From positions 310,001-374,000 of the forward strand of contig CDRNVI010000026.1 in the NCBI GenBank assembly GCA_977017575.1: a stretch of DNA of 64,000 bases. The letters run 5' to 3'. The stretch is from Paramoeba atlantica. Lineage: Eukaryota > Discosea. The notes under the pieces are model-generated. The model saw only the letters and a program-made list of their open reading frames with translations, did no database searches and was not told the DNA's origin. Shown in pieces: positions 40,880-50,714 of this stretch; the first letter of the stretch is position 1, and every line of letters starts with the position of its first letter. Made by a program: the position numbers and the translations under genes.

Positions 40880-42770
40880 TACACGCATACGACGTGTTTG
40901 GCTATTCCTGTTTACTCATCCGAAATGCAAACATCCATGGGGTTCAAGTTTGCGCGGTCCCGATTTTGGTATATAGTGAAACTCCCCCTAAATGCTCTCG
41001 TCACCAAGTGTTGGCGACACTCCTTCGCAAGCTTTGTTTCCTCGCAGAAGAGCATGTCTAATTTACTCGCCGAGTCTTGGAGACTTCCGCGAGCCCCAAA
41101 CTCTAGGGCGAATAGGTATGTTTCGGGATGATTTTCTTTTCGCGTATGCCGCAGGTGGTGGTATTTCAGTATTTTCCGCTCGTGCGCGGCCTGCATATTC
41201 TCCTCCCATGGGCAAGTTAGTTCAATAATGAACTCTTTCCCGTCCCTTAGCTTTACCCACCCGTCCGGACGCAGCATACCATCATTGTCGGCTAGCCACG
41301 TTGGAGGGCGTCGCATGCCAGGTAGGTCGAAATGAGAGAGAGCTTTATGGGGGGACTCGCTTACATGGTAAGCTAGGGCCCGTAAGATGAAGTCGTGTCT
41401 GAAAGTGTAACGCCCTTGATCTAGAGCAACTCGGCATCCCGCGAGAATGTGCCTTGGGGTTTGTACCTCTGTCTTGCATAGCGGGTATTTGGTGTCTGTG
41501 TGGGTTGATATGCCCCAGTGGTGAATTGCGGCCCTGGTAGGTAGCGGGGCCTGTGTGAGGACAGGAGACAAATCGCGTCAGGTGCGTCGACCTGATGTTA
41601 CACAGGTCGGCTGCCGGGCGCACATGCCCGCGTGAACGCTGCCTTTTCTCGTTCTCAATTTTAATTCGCAACGCGTGCCGCACCGCCGGATCCCGAGAAG
41701 CATTCATTTGATTTAGGTTTTGGGCTGTGCAGTGTAGCCACAATTTGGACAGGCTCATGAGGGCCCAACCACGTTCAGAGTAAAGGAGCTCACTCGTTGA
41801 GGCTTTAGCGATATTTAGCCACTTTCGGATGTGCCGGGTTGCTAGTTTCTGCAGTCGAAGCATATGAGTAAAAGAAAGTCCGGGGTTGACTGTTAGTACA
41901 TAGCGCAAGCGAGCAATGATGGCGTGATTGTATATCCAAAGCTTAGCGGATGGGTCGTGAGCGCTCTCAGAGATTCTGCTCAACCAACCTGATAGTTTCT
42001 CCTTAACTTTGAAAGGTAATTTTGCCTTGTTGTGCGCCGGGTGCCAGTGTCATGCCCAAAAACATACTCCCTTTATCGCATATGTGAGGAATAGGCGTGC
42101 CTTTGGCCATAATCTGCGGGCGTCTGGTCATATATCCACTGCCTGTTGCCACGGACATGTGCTGAACTCTGCATTTCCCAATGTTCAGTGTCAGCCCCAA
42201 TCTCGAAAGTGCTGTTGTTAGGGCGTGGACTGCCTGTTGCATTTCCTGAGGTGTGTTTGTAAGGGATGTAATGTCGTCCGCGTACGCTTTCTGAAAGACT
42301 GTCCCGTCATCCCATTTCACTCCGTATCGAGGGCAACTGGCCCGTACGTAGCTTAGTGCAAACTCGATGCATGGGTTGAAAAGAGTAGGAGAAAGAGTGT
42401 CGCCTTGAAGGACTCCTCGGCCTACCGGTATTGGTTTGCTTAGTCCTTCTGAACAACTTACTTGAAGGCTGGAATTGTCATACAAGGATGCATCATACGA
42501 CCTAATTACTGTTGGGGCTCGAATCCAATTCAGGGAGTCATGAATAACATCGTGTGGAAGAGATCCGAAGGCGTTCTTCAAATCAAAGTGCAAGACAGTA
42601 CTGATTTTTGTTGCGTCGCTGCTGGGTAAGAATTTCACATAGCGTTTGTGTGTGTTCAATGGTTCCATTCATACGTGGGAGAAAGCCCTTTTGCACTGAT
42701 GTGTTTATGTACCCTGTGGACGTGGCATGCGCGAGAATACGATGGCTTATTATTGAGTGCAGGATCTGTT
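40880..42770 (-). mobile_element. 5'-truncated LINE with RT and C-terminal endonuclease-like domain
   Basis: Minus-strand pieces in order: RT start (42780-42583: 'TSTGYINTSVQKGFLPRMNG'), RT core (42668-42003: 'HFDLKNAFGSLPHD', 'GVLQGDTLSPTLF', 'QKAYADDITSL' with Y-A-D-D), a thumb or linker (41983-41345), and a C-terminal part (41571-40912) with a Cys/His motif 'YPLCK....PRHILAGC' and 'RPDGWVKL..GKEFIIELTC', 'ENMQAAHERKILKYHHL', resembling a PD-(D/E)xK endonuclease. Three or more frameshifts. Different from the LINE at 9.4-14.9 kb. Confidence 0.7.
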
Positions 42771-43080
42771 CTACTGGCACTCCAGGAAGAACTTGTTAGT
42801 TTGATGATTCGAAGATGCCAGAGCAACATTTGAGTAATCTAAAGTAAATTACATCGCTTCGCTACATCGAATTGTCTCGATACATAATAATGCATATAAA
42901 GAATATATCTGAGCATATAAAGAATGTATCTGTTCTACTGGCACCCCGAGAAGAACTTGTCAGTTCTTTGATTCGAAGATGTTAGAGCAACATTCGAGTA
43001 ATGTAGAGTAAATTACATCGCTTTTGGAATTATCTCAGCACATAATAATGCACGTAAGGAACTTAGCGCATAAAGAATTT
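42768..43080 (+). repeat. Tandem copies of an LRR gene 5' segment
   Basis: Two copies of about 165 bp (from about 42768 and 42934) start 'gttctactggcac(t/c)cc' and continue 'gaagaactt..(t)agtt...gattcgaagatg'. The same phrase appears in the LRR gene itself near 43160 ('ctactggcaccccaagaaga', coding LAPQEEL). They look like partial duplications of the gene's front end. Confidence 0.6.
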
Positions 43081-43088
43081 TAGAACGA

Positions 43089-43907
43089 ATGTTTTACAGC
43101 GCTCTTCCCAGCCTGATTTACACGGCGGACACACAACCCTCATCCAATCGTCGGGGCAAAGTATCCACTCTACTGGCACCCCAAGAAGAACTCATGTCAG
43201 TACTAATAAGTAACCTCACGCATCATCCTTCCTCGTGGGTACGTCAAAAACGTAGTTTCTTCGGTCAACTTCGCGAAGTTTCGCCCTGTACATGGAAAGG
43301 TGTCCTTTGTGACTCGCGCGCAAACGTGTTGGACATTCGTTGGTTTGGAAATCCGAATCAGAAGAACTTTTTGCGGGGAAGCTTAATCTGGAATTATTTA
43401 CCCCCCACGTTGCAAAGATGCTACGTAAGAAATCACGGGCAACACCTCAAAGGTACTCTCCCGCTTGATCAACTCCCTCAAGCTTTGACTCACCTTGATG
43501 TGGGTCTCAACCGACTAAGTGGATCGCTTGTGCTGAATGCTCTTCCAGAAAAACTCTTCCTTCTAAATGCGGAAGCCAACCATTTTCATGGTACGCTATG
43601 TTTATTGAATCTCCCGCCTTTGTTAGCAGAACTCACTTTGAATAATAACATGTTTAAAGGTCCTTTAAATCTTAGCAGTATACCGCTCACTCTTACGTCT
43701 TTAAATTTGAACGGCAACCTCCTCAATGGTATTGTTGATCTCTCACCTGTTCTAGGTGAATCGCGGAAGGGCGCCCCTCCGCTGCTTCTCCAGCTTTACG
43801 GAAATGAGTTTGAATCCTATTTGCTGCCTCCTTCTATTGCTCAATTGCCAGATAACGTCCAGTACGACGAGCCTATGGCGCTCGCGGACATGTACATGAT
43901 GGGATAA
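43089..43907 (+). CDS. Secreted leucine-rich repeat protein 4
   Basis: 272 residues. The N-terminus is short and only weakly hydrophobic ('MFYSALPSLIYTADT'), so the signal may be partial. Cap 'LLAPQEELMSVLISNLTHHP', 'SPCTWKGVLCD', then six LRRs ('LPQALTHLDVGLNRLSGSLV', 'LPPLLAELTLNNNMFKGPLN', 'IPLTLTSLNLNGNLLNGIVD'). Polar tail without anchor. Close in layout to the gene at 19324. Confidence 0.75.
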   Translation: MFYSALPSLIYTADTQPSSNRRGKVSTLLAPQEELMSVLISNLTHHPSSWVRQKRSFFGQLREVSPCTWKGVLCDSRANVLDIRWFGNPNQKNFLRGSLIWNYLPPTLQRCYVRNHGQHLKGTLPLDQLPQALTHLDVGLNRLSGSLVLNALPEKLFLLNAEANHFHGTLCLLNLPPLLAELTLNNNMFKGPLNLSSIPLTLTSLNLNGNLLNGIVDLSPVLGESRKGAPPLLLQLYGNEFESYLLPPSIAQLPDNVQYDEPMALADMYMMG

Positions 43908-44015
43908 CGTGAAATAGCGCCTGCAAGGCCTTTACACTTAACTGCAAGGCCTTTACGGTAAAGTGCTCTACAGAAGGGCTAGCGTGCAACTGTATAATAT
44001 GTATAATATCTGTAT

Positions 44016-44436
44016 ATTGCGGTGGTTGTATAACTACCGCTCTAACCTCGAATATTGCAAAAAAAAGTGAACAAAAACATTGAAAATATAAAGAGAAACA
44101 CAGTAATATAATAGAGTTATATTAGAAGAAAAAAATATAAAATGGGGCTCCGGTGGTCCAAAATTGAAAAAGCTCCCATTCTACGACGTTTTTTTCGACA
44201 AATTCGCTTCCTGTCCCTACTGGTAAGGCACCAAAATTCGGGTTAACATTTCGCAATTTTCGCCGAAAAATCGAGCTTTTTCCCCCAGAAAAATAGATTA
44301 TTCATGATCTTTTGGCGATTTTTCTTTTTTAGGCTCTTCGTTAAAAGCGGTAATAGTTTTCAACGCGAAGCGCGCAGCATGAGTGACTTCTAAGTTGAAA
44401 ACAACCACCGCGTTTAACGAAGAGTCTAAAAAAATT
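44016..44436. repeat. Dispersed repeat with hairpin, copy 2 (loop inverted)
   Basis: Left part matches 7173 onward. Left arm 44316-44364, loop 44365-44393, right arm from 44394. The loop 'gcgaagcgcgcagcatgagt...' is the exact reverse complement (29 of 29) of the copy-1 loop at 7813-7841. Outside the hairpin the two copies keep the same orientation. Confidence 0.75.
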
Positions 44437-44588
44437 AATAATCGCTAATAATGTTTTAATACTTAGGTAGCAATAAGTAAGAATTATTATTAAAGACTGA
44501 AATTACTAATAATATATATAGCCCTACCCCATAAATTTAATTTGCACAAACTAATACTAACCTTCCTTTCTTCCTTCCTCCCTCTTTT

Positions 44589-47039
44589 ATGTACAATACT
44601 TTTGATCGAAAGTCAACCGACCTTCCCCCAACTCCAGAAGATCGTGAACTTGAACAAATCGTCGTCCACGCCCTACGCGAAGACTCCCAGTACCTTGCCG
44701 ATCGACTGAAACAAACAAGACAACTCGTCGTACCCCACCCCCCTCCCGAACCCCCCAACCCTCCCCCCACCTCTTCTTCCCATTCCACAACCCCTCCCCC
44801 CACTTCCTGCTGCGCCCTCTGCCCCTCCCCCGCCACCTACCGCTGCCCGCGCTGTTCCACCCCCACCTGTTCCCTCCCCTGCGTCCGCGCGCACAAACGC
44901 AAACACAACTGTTCCGGTACCCCCACCCCCGAGGCCTTCACCCCCCTCCCCGCCTACTCCTCTCTCCACCTTAAACGGGACTACCACTTTCTAGAGACGT
45001 TACGCAACGGTCTCGAGTCCCTGCGCCGGGCCAACCCCTCGGTGGCCCGTTTCAACCACCGCGTGCTCCCCCCTCCGTTGCATGCGCTCAGCAAGGCCTC
45101 CCGCGCCCACGGGGTGGTGCTGCAGATCATGTCGGAGGGGATGGGGAAGCGCGCGGGGAACACCTCGAGGTATGACAGGCGGCACGACACGATTACGTGG
45201 AGGGTGGGGTTTGTGCTGCATGGAGGGGGAGGGGGGGTAGGGGTGGGGGAGAGGGTGGAGAGGGTAGTGTTGAGTCCGTTTGAGAGAGGGGAGGGGGGGA
45301 AGAGGGGGACACCAACCACCACAACGACAACAACAACAGAGGATGAAAAGGAGACAGGACGTCATGGAGGTTCTTCGGTTGCGGTGATTCATACGGACTG
45401 GGCCAGTGAGCGGTTTAAATTGGGTGAGATTTTTAAAACGGCGTGGAGACGTAACCCCGGACTTACGTCGCATCCGATTCGGAGAGGGTATAATCGTGCA
45501 GGGCGATGGATACCATCGGGGATGGGAAAAGCGGGTGAAGAGGTGTCGAATCCGATGCAGGAGGAGAGGGATGAAGGGGTCCACTCCCACAAGGAGCCTG
45601 TTGAAGAGGTCGCTGCTAAGGAGGGGGGTAATAAACGTCAACGCTCTGAAGGAAAAAGTACAGCAGGGGAGATTTCTCAGCAGGGGCTGCATCATGAAGA
45701 AAATATTCCCGAGGAAGAACACGGAGGTACCCCTGATAAAGAACCGTCTGTTCATTCAGATGCCTCGAATGAGGAGAGTGAGGACAGTGATAACGAGGGC
45801 CATACGAACAAAGTTGAACAGTCTTGTTCAACGGAACAAGAAAAGGACTCCTCCCCGAAGGGGCCTACCAATTCGGAAAAGACGATGGGCGTACCCTCTA
45901 CCAGTGTAGAGACCAGTACATTTTCGGGAGCCACCAGCGATGATGAAACTAACGCGCAGCGTAGGCTTCTTCAGCACTTTGAGGCGGTTACTGGAGGTGA
46001 ATATGTATTTCTCTACCGTGCCGAGCGACTCGGAAACACCGTAGCGTACTACCCACTCAATCCCTCCGACACCTTGCATGACAATCTGCGCTCCGTGTTC
46101 TACGTCGTCGAAAGTCCCGTCATCGAAGTCGTGCCTTTGTTTATGGCGGATCAGTTTCCTCTCATCACAACGGAACAAAAAACGTTTGTTCGAGAGAGCT
46201 TCCGAAAGAACTCCGCGGCGGCGTGGAGTAAAAGGGTGGATGGAGATTCTAGCACTACAACCGGAAGCAACGCTAAGGGGCCTCATGAGAGCCAGAAGAC
46301 GACACCCTTTCCTGACCGTAAACGTCCCGCAGAACAGCCCAAATCCGACGTTCCTTGCGGTAACTTTCGCAAAGGTACGTGTCGTTATGGGGATCAGTGT
46401 CCGCGAACACACTACTCGGAAGAGGAACTCCCGGTTTGTCGTTTTCTGATGAAGGGACTGAAATGTGCACATGGGGAGCGCTGTCTGTACAGTCATGACC
46501 CTCGTCGAGCTCCTGCCTCTCAATACTATCACGTTTCACGGGGACAGAACCGTAGAGGGGGACATGACCAGAGGGGGTTTTCAAGTCCTGTAGGGAATGG
46601 CAGCGGACGAGCGTCTTTTTCTACGTCTCATTCGGCACATGAACCGTCACCCAGAGGTCCCCATCAAGGTAATAGAGGGCGTGGAGGGGGCGGAATGCGT
46701 CCCTCAGGCCATTTTAACAACATGCGCAATGAGCCTCGCGGAAATTGGGGTGAGACCACGAATCACGTAAGTAGCACACCATCCACACGAATGTATCCCG
46801 CAGAATCGTTCTTTCCTCATCCATCAAATCTACAGTCGCCAGGTCCAGTGCATCCGTACCCGGCTCCTGTTCCGGTGGATGGGAGTTCCGGTGCCCCTCA
46901 CTACGGGTTTTCCCAGGCCGCAAACGCTAACTCCCAAAACGTACCCATAGAACCTCGAATGCAACATCCTGGGTTGTCCTCACATCATCAACGCCATGGA
47001 GCACCAGATTCGTTTCCACCACCTCATTTCATGCATTAG
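44589..47039 (+). CDS. BCD1/ZNHIT6-like box C/D snoRNP assembly factor with extra CCCH fingers
   Basis: 816 residues. HIT zinc finger at about 75-108 ('CALCPSPATYRCPRCSTPTC', then C...H...H..C). After it 'LKRDYHFLETLRNGLESLRR', 'VLQIMSEGMGKRAGNTSRYD' and 'TITWRVGFVLH' match Bcd1 ('..LLFMPSGM.KR..N.S', 'I.W.VEW.F'). A long Glu/Ser-rich linker follows. At about 585-640 there are two CCCH fingers (C-x7-C-x5-C-x3-H 'CGNFRKGTC.....C...H', then C-x8-C-x5-C-x3-H). A Gly/Arg/Pro-rich tail ends the protein. Bcd1 is needed to assemble box C/D snoRNPs; typical Bcd1 is about 370-470 residues without CCCH fingers. The pyrimidine tract ending just before ATG fits the start. Confidence 0.7.
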   Translation: MYNTFDRKSTDLPPTPEDRELEQIVVHALREDSQYLADRLKQTRQLVVPHPPPEPPNPPPTSSSHSTTPPPTSCCALCPSPATYRCPRCSTPTCSLPCVRAHKRKHNCSGTPTPEAFTPLPAYSSLHLKRDYHFLETLRNGLESLRRANPSVARFNHRVLPPPLHALSKASRAHGVVLQIMSEGMGKRAGNTSRYDRRHDTITWRVGFVLHGGGGGVGVGERVERVVLSPFERGEGGKRGTPTTTTTTTTEDEKETGRHGGSSVAVIHTDWASERFKLGEIFKTAWRRNPGLTSHPIRRGYNRAGRWIPSGMGKAGEEVSNPMQEERDEGVHSHKEPVEEVAAKEGGNKRQRSEGKSTAGEISQQGLHHEENIPEEEHGGTPDKEPSVHSDASNEESEDSDNEGHTNKVEQSCSTEQEKDSSPKGPTNSEKTMGVPSTSVETSTFSGATSDDETNAQRRLLQHFEAVTGGEYVFLYRAERLGNTVAYYPLNPSDTLHDNLRSVFYVVESPVIEVVPLFMADQFPLITTEQKTFVRESFRKNSAAAWSKRVDGDSSTTTGSNAKGPHESQKTTPFPDRKRPAEQPKSDVPCGNFRKGTCRYGDQCPRTHYSEEELPVCRFLMKGLKCAHGERCLYSHDPRRAPASQYYHVSRGQNRRGGHDQRGFSSPVGNGSGRASFSTSHSAHEPSPRGPHQGNRGRGGGGMRPSGHFNNMRNEPRGNWGETTNHVSSTPSTRMYPAESFFPHPSNLQSPGPVHPYPAPVPVDGSSGAPHYGFSQAANANSQNVPIEPRMQHPGLSSHHQRHGAPDSFPPPHFMH

Positions 47040-47354
47040 GATGAGCCTAAGCCCCCCGAAATCCTTAATTTCATGTTCACTTCAAACCCCCAGATTTCAA
47101 AGCTCCATGAAATACATGTATACGATCTTGTACCAAATAGCATCTCCATGGGCCTATTCGTTGGATCACTGATTATTTAATAACCAAAAACGCAATGCAC
47201 CATGATAATAAATATTTACCTCATAAATTTACCTCATAACTTATTGAATTATTAAATCACGATAAAATATTATAATTTATTATACATGTCATAAATACTC
47301 ATGAGGAACATAGAGACTTTACAAATGGCCATGCAACAATATAGCGCATGATAC
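47040..47354. other. AT-rich intergenic stretch
   Basis: Contains 'aaatttacctcataa' as a direct repeat (about 47215-47240) and several 'tacatgta' palindromes. No gene or element ends seen. Confidence 0.45.
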
Positions 47355-48749
47355 ATGTATGTATGCGAAGATCGTACACGTATGTACGTGCCGCAGAGTG
47401 TAATGAATTTGATTTCAGCGAAATTCTATTTTAGGACTCGAACTACTTCATACTATAGTATGACTTCGCACTCCCGCTTCTTCGATGAACTCCATCGGCA
47501 GTGTGAGAAGGGATGTTTTTACGAAGCTGTTCAACGGAGTAAAGCACAGATGAATCGTCTGTTACGTGCGAAACGGATAGATGAATATGTATCTCTTTGT
47601 GCTTTAGTCGTAGAGACTCTTTTACGGTATGAACGAGTGGAGGAGGTTGAATCTCTTTCGATGGAAATTCTACTTGTCTATCGCCGTGAAAATATTGTGC
47701 CGGACAAAACCAGTGTGGAGAATTTACGATGCATAGCGGGCCGGCTTGTCGCTGCGTGTAAGATCGATTTTGAAAGTACTGAGAGCACGGAGACATTGGC
47801 TATGGATAAATATGAGCTTTTCTCAATGGTGCGTCGGGTCCTTGTGAAGTACTATGACTGGCATTCTACGGCCCCAGTCCCCTGCATGAGAGCAGAGAAA
47901 TATGAAAAAGTGGTGTATGAAGAACTTTTGATAGAGCGTGAGCCTTGGGATTTCATTCCACACGCATTGGCAATCATGGATTTACGTCATGGCATTTGCA
48001 ACATGCAAACTCGCAAGTGGAGTTTTACCACGGTGAATACTGCGCTGCAGTTAGAGACAATTTTGACGCTGTTCTTAAAAAAGTGTTGTAGAAAAGAAGT
48101 TTCGAAAACCTTCATGCGCGACGTAGTGGATTGCTTTAAAAAAGCGGGAGTTTGCTTAACTGTTTCAGACATGACCCCTTTGCAAGACTTGCACCACTGT
48201 TTTACCCATGATACTCCTTTAGTACAAAATATGAAGATGATTGACGATGAGATAAAGCGCGGAGGTCTCCTTTCATTTTTTTCACAATACAAAACAGAAT
48301 TTATTTTTATGATTTCCCGCGTCGTGCTGGAAGCTCTAGCAACAGTGGACTTTGTTATTGTTCAATGTATAATGCGTGGTGTATATCTTCCGTTAGCCAA
48401 CTTTATTGGAATGTGCCAAGAAGTAAAAAAGATGAACAATTCAGACATGAACGAAATTTCGAATACACCTTTAGACATGTCAAAGTCTAGACAAGATTTT
48501 TTGAAGAGAAGAAATCAGCTTTCTTTTACTGTTGTGCATTTTGTTTGCTCTGTTTTTGAACTAAGTCAATGTATTGCTCTAGCTAAAAGGAAAGAAGTCA
48601 AACCTGCATTTTCCGAGTTATCAAAGTATCACGAACATTTTATGGGGATCTGCTCCATATATTCTCCTATACTTACCTATGACGTCTCAATTTCGTTAAT
48701 ATTGAAGAACGTCGAAAAAAAATATTTTCGTTCCGAACACGATTGGTAA
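47355..48749 (+). CDS. Alpha-helical protein, possibly Get4-like
   Basis: 464 residues from the first ATG; an in-frame ATG at 47460 ('MTSHSRFFDEL') may be the true start. The N-terminal half has a helical-repeat look: 'CEKGCFYEAVQRSKAQMNRL', 'LCALVVETLLRYERVEEVES', resembling Get4/TRC35 ('..G.YYEALQ..K....RY', '..GA...L.HGQV..GADLA'). The rest is helical and Leu/Met-rich with no motif I know. Get4 helps deliver tail-anchored proteins to the ER; the match here is weak. No membrane segment is sure. Confidence 0.5.
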   Translation: MYVCEDRTRMYVPQSVMNLISAKFYFRTRTTSYYSMTSHSRFFDELHRQCEKGCFYEAVQRSKAQMNRLLRAKRIDEYVSLCALVVETLLRYERVEEVESLSMEILLVYRRENIVPDKTSVENLRCIAGRLVAACKIDFESTESTETLAMDKYELFSMVRRVLVKYYDWHSTAPVPCMRAEKYEKVVYEELLIEREPWDFIPHALAIMDLRHGICNMQTRKWSFTTVNTALQLETILTLFLKKCCRKEVSKTFMRDVVDCFKKAGVCLTVSDMTPLQDLHHCFTHDTPLVQNMKMIDDEIKRGGLLSFFSQYKTEFIFMISRVVLEALATVDFVIVQCIMRGVYLPLANFIGMCQEVKKMNNSDMNEISNTPLDMSKSRQDFLKRRNQLSFTVVHFVCSVFELSQCIALAKRKEVKPAFSELSKYHEHFMGICSIYSPILTYDVSISLILKNVEKKYFRSEHDW

Positions 48750-48802
48750 TGAGACGACCCTAAGGTTCATTCCAGGGTCCGAATAATTTTATAAAGTTTA
48801 TA

Positions 48803-49065
48803 CAGTCCAGGACACAATGTTTGCTCCCTCAGACCACAGAGTACACCGTAAGAGCTTTTGACCTCATTCCTTAGATAGATCCTTAGAATTCCTTAGATAG
48901 ATCTCGAAAAGGTAGCCCGGTTCTCGTGTTTTTTTCATCCGCAGAGACCCCTAGATCCCCTTTGTGCATCCCCAAGGTTTTTTCCTAAAAAAAAATAGAT
49001 TTTTTGGACTAAAAACATGAAATTCATCGGAAATACTTCTGTGAAAGGATAAACCAGTACCCTGT
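48803..49065. mobile_element. MITE related to the mariner copy at 31193
   Basis: The left end ('cagtccagg', then 'acaccgtaagagctttt') is a diverged copy of that element's inverted end. The right side ends 'aaccagtaccctg' followed by TA (49066-49067); TA also precedes the left end (48801-48802). About 263 bp, no coding sequence. The right end match is short. Confidence 0.5.
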
Positions 49066-49067
49066 AT

Positions 49068-49855
49068 GGTCCTACACCTAAACACTCATGAATGTCTTTT
49101 AGAACCTTTTGCGTCGCCCCATTAACTCTGATAAGAAATTTTTGCGAACGTACAAAATCTAGTCAAAAACTTTTCTTTTCCGCTTTCGCGCAGGGACTCA
49201 AAATGATAAGAAATACCACTGAAGTACCGAAACGTCATCGGTTTCGTAATCGCAGCAAGAGTGTCTCGACGAAGAAATAGATGAGACAACCCTTTTTCAT
49301 ACAACTCCTTGTTGCATCTAGGAGGGTGATATTGATAAAGTGCTCCGAACCCAAGACTCACCAGTGTATTCCACTCTTTCTTTCTATAAATACCTTTCAC
49401 TGCGTACATTTCTGTCTTTTATTCCTTGTTCACAATGCATTTTGATTTGCCAGTATCTAAACTAGCACAGAGAGTTTATTTCTCTTCTATAGTCAAGGCA
49501 ACGCGAAATTTGCTATGACCCAGAGTTTCATTTTTTGAGTTTAAAACTAACGCGTTCGGCGGAACTGTAGATACAGTATTTCTCCATGGAAACGTATAAC
49601 AGCGATTGTTTCACTGGGAAGTGGAGACATCATGACTCGACTAGATTCAAAAATTAACCGGGGCGGACTCGTAAAAAAGAGTAAGAGTAAAAGGTTTCAA
49701 AAGTTCATTCCAAAATAGGTTGTGATGTCTATACCCTACTACCCCCTTATCATCAAGCCTTGAGGATAAGGAAGGGGGTAGGATTAGTAAGGGGGAAGCA
49801 GTATTCCTAGAAAAATAATCTTTACTACGATTCTGACTCTACTGTATGTACTTTC
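49068..49855. other. Intergenic stretch, nothing recognised
   Basis: Short open frames only. A near-palindromic purine/pyrimidine piece with 'aagggggta' in direct and inverted form lies at about 49735-49795 and may be a hairpin. No assignable coding sequence. Confidence 0.4.
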
Positions 49856-50062
49856 ATGTTCTTTATTTTTTGCAATACAGCTGAATCATCTTACCCGCTT
49901 CGAGGGAGCAAAGTAAGTGGCGCTAACTTACCCCAAGAATACACTCTATCTCAATTCTTGAGCAAAATTGCTTTTGAAGAAGCCTCCTGGAGCACTCATA
50001 CTCCAGCATGTGAATACAAATACGTCACATGTAATGAAGAAGGGGGTGTAATTAACCCGGGG
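49856..50062 (+). pseudogene. LRR gene truncated after its cap
   Basis: About 66 codons nearly identical in pattern to the LRR gene at 38928: 'LPQEYTLSQFLSKIAFEEAS' and 'TPACEYKYVTCNEEGGV'. The repeats are missing. A 662-bp element begins at 50053, inside the reading frame, and retroelement fossils follow it. The lost 3' part is not found nearby. Confidence 0.8.
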
Positions 50063-50714
50063 TGAGGATTAATATTTAAATTCCGATTTCATTATTAACC
50101 CGCAATTTAAATATTAACGTGTAAGAGAAAACGATTTAAATATTAATGTGCAAGCAGGTTAATATTTAAATTCCAGAATGTTTTTCAAGGTATGATCTTT
50201 TTTTACGAATGAGGGGATGCGAGCATGATCTCGCGTGATCTCACATGATCTCTAGTGATATCGTTTTGGACCTCACCCGCAGACGCTCGAGTGTAGAAAT
50301 ATAAACAGGGGGGCGGATTATTATTACAGTGTAAAGGCTAAAAGGGTTAAGATAGTTCAGCGGACGAGTTGGATGAAAATCCACCTTTGAGTGATAGCCT
50401 CCCCAAAAGCTACCTCAGTTTACTACGAGGAGGCAACACCCCCATTGGGATAGAAAGCCTTACAACTTTCAACTTTCCCTGGTGACGTCCAAGGATGACC
50501 GTTCAGTTGAATGCCTCTTAACACTTTCATGAAACTGATCTGCGAAAAAGGCTTCCATAGGAAAAAAAGCGATTTAAATATTAATCTGCATCAAAATATT
50601 AATGTGCAAACAGGTTAATATTTAAATAAAATTTAAATATTAACTTGCAATTTAAATATTAAGGCGAATTTAAATATTAATCCGCATTTAAATATTATTC
50701 CGCACCCCGGGTTA
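50053..50714. mobile_element. AT-repeat element with 'taacccgggg' ends and TAAT duplication
   Basis: Inverted ends 'taacccggggtg' flanked by TAAT on both sides (50049-50052 and 50715-50718). Many copies of 'taatatttaaat' lie near both ends. Same family as the element at 7099-8438. No transposase seen; the middle (50210-50570) is unique sequence. Confidence 0.7.
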
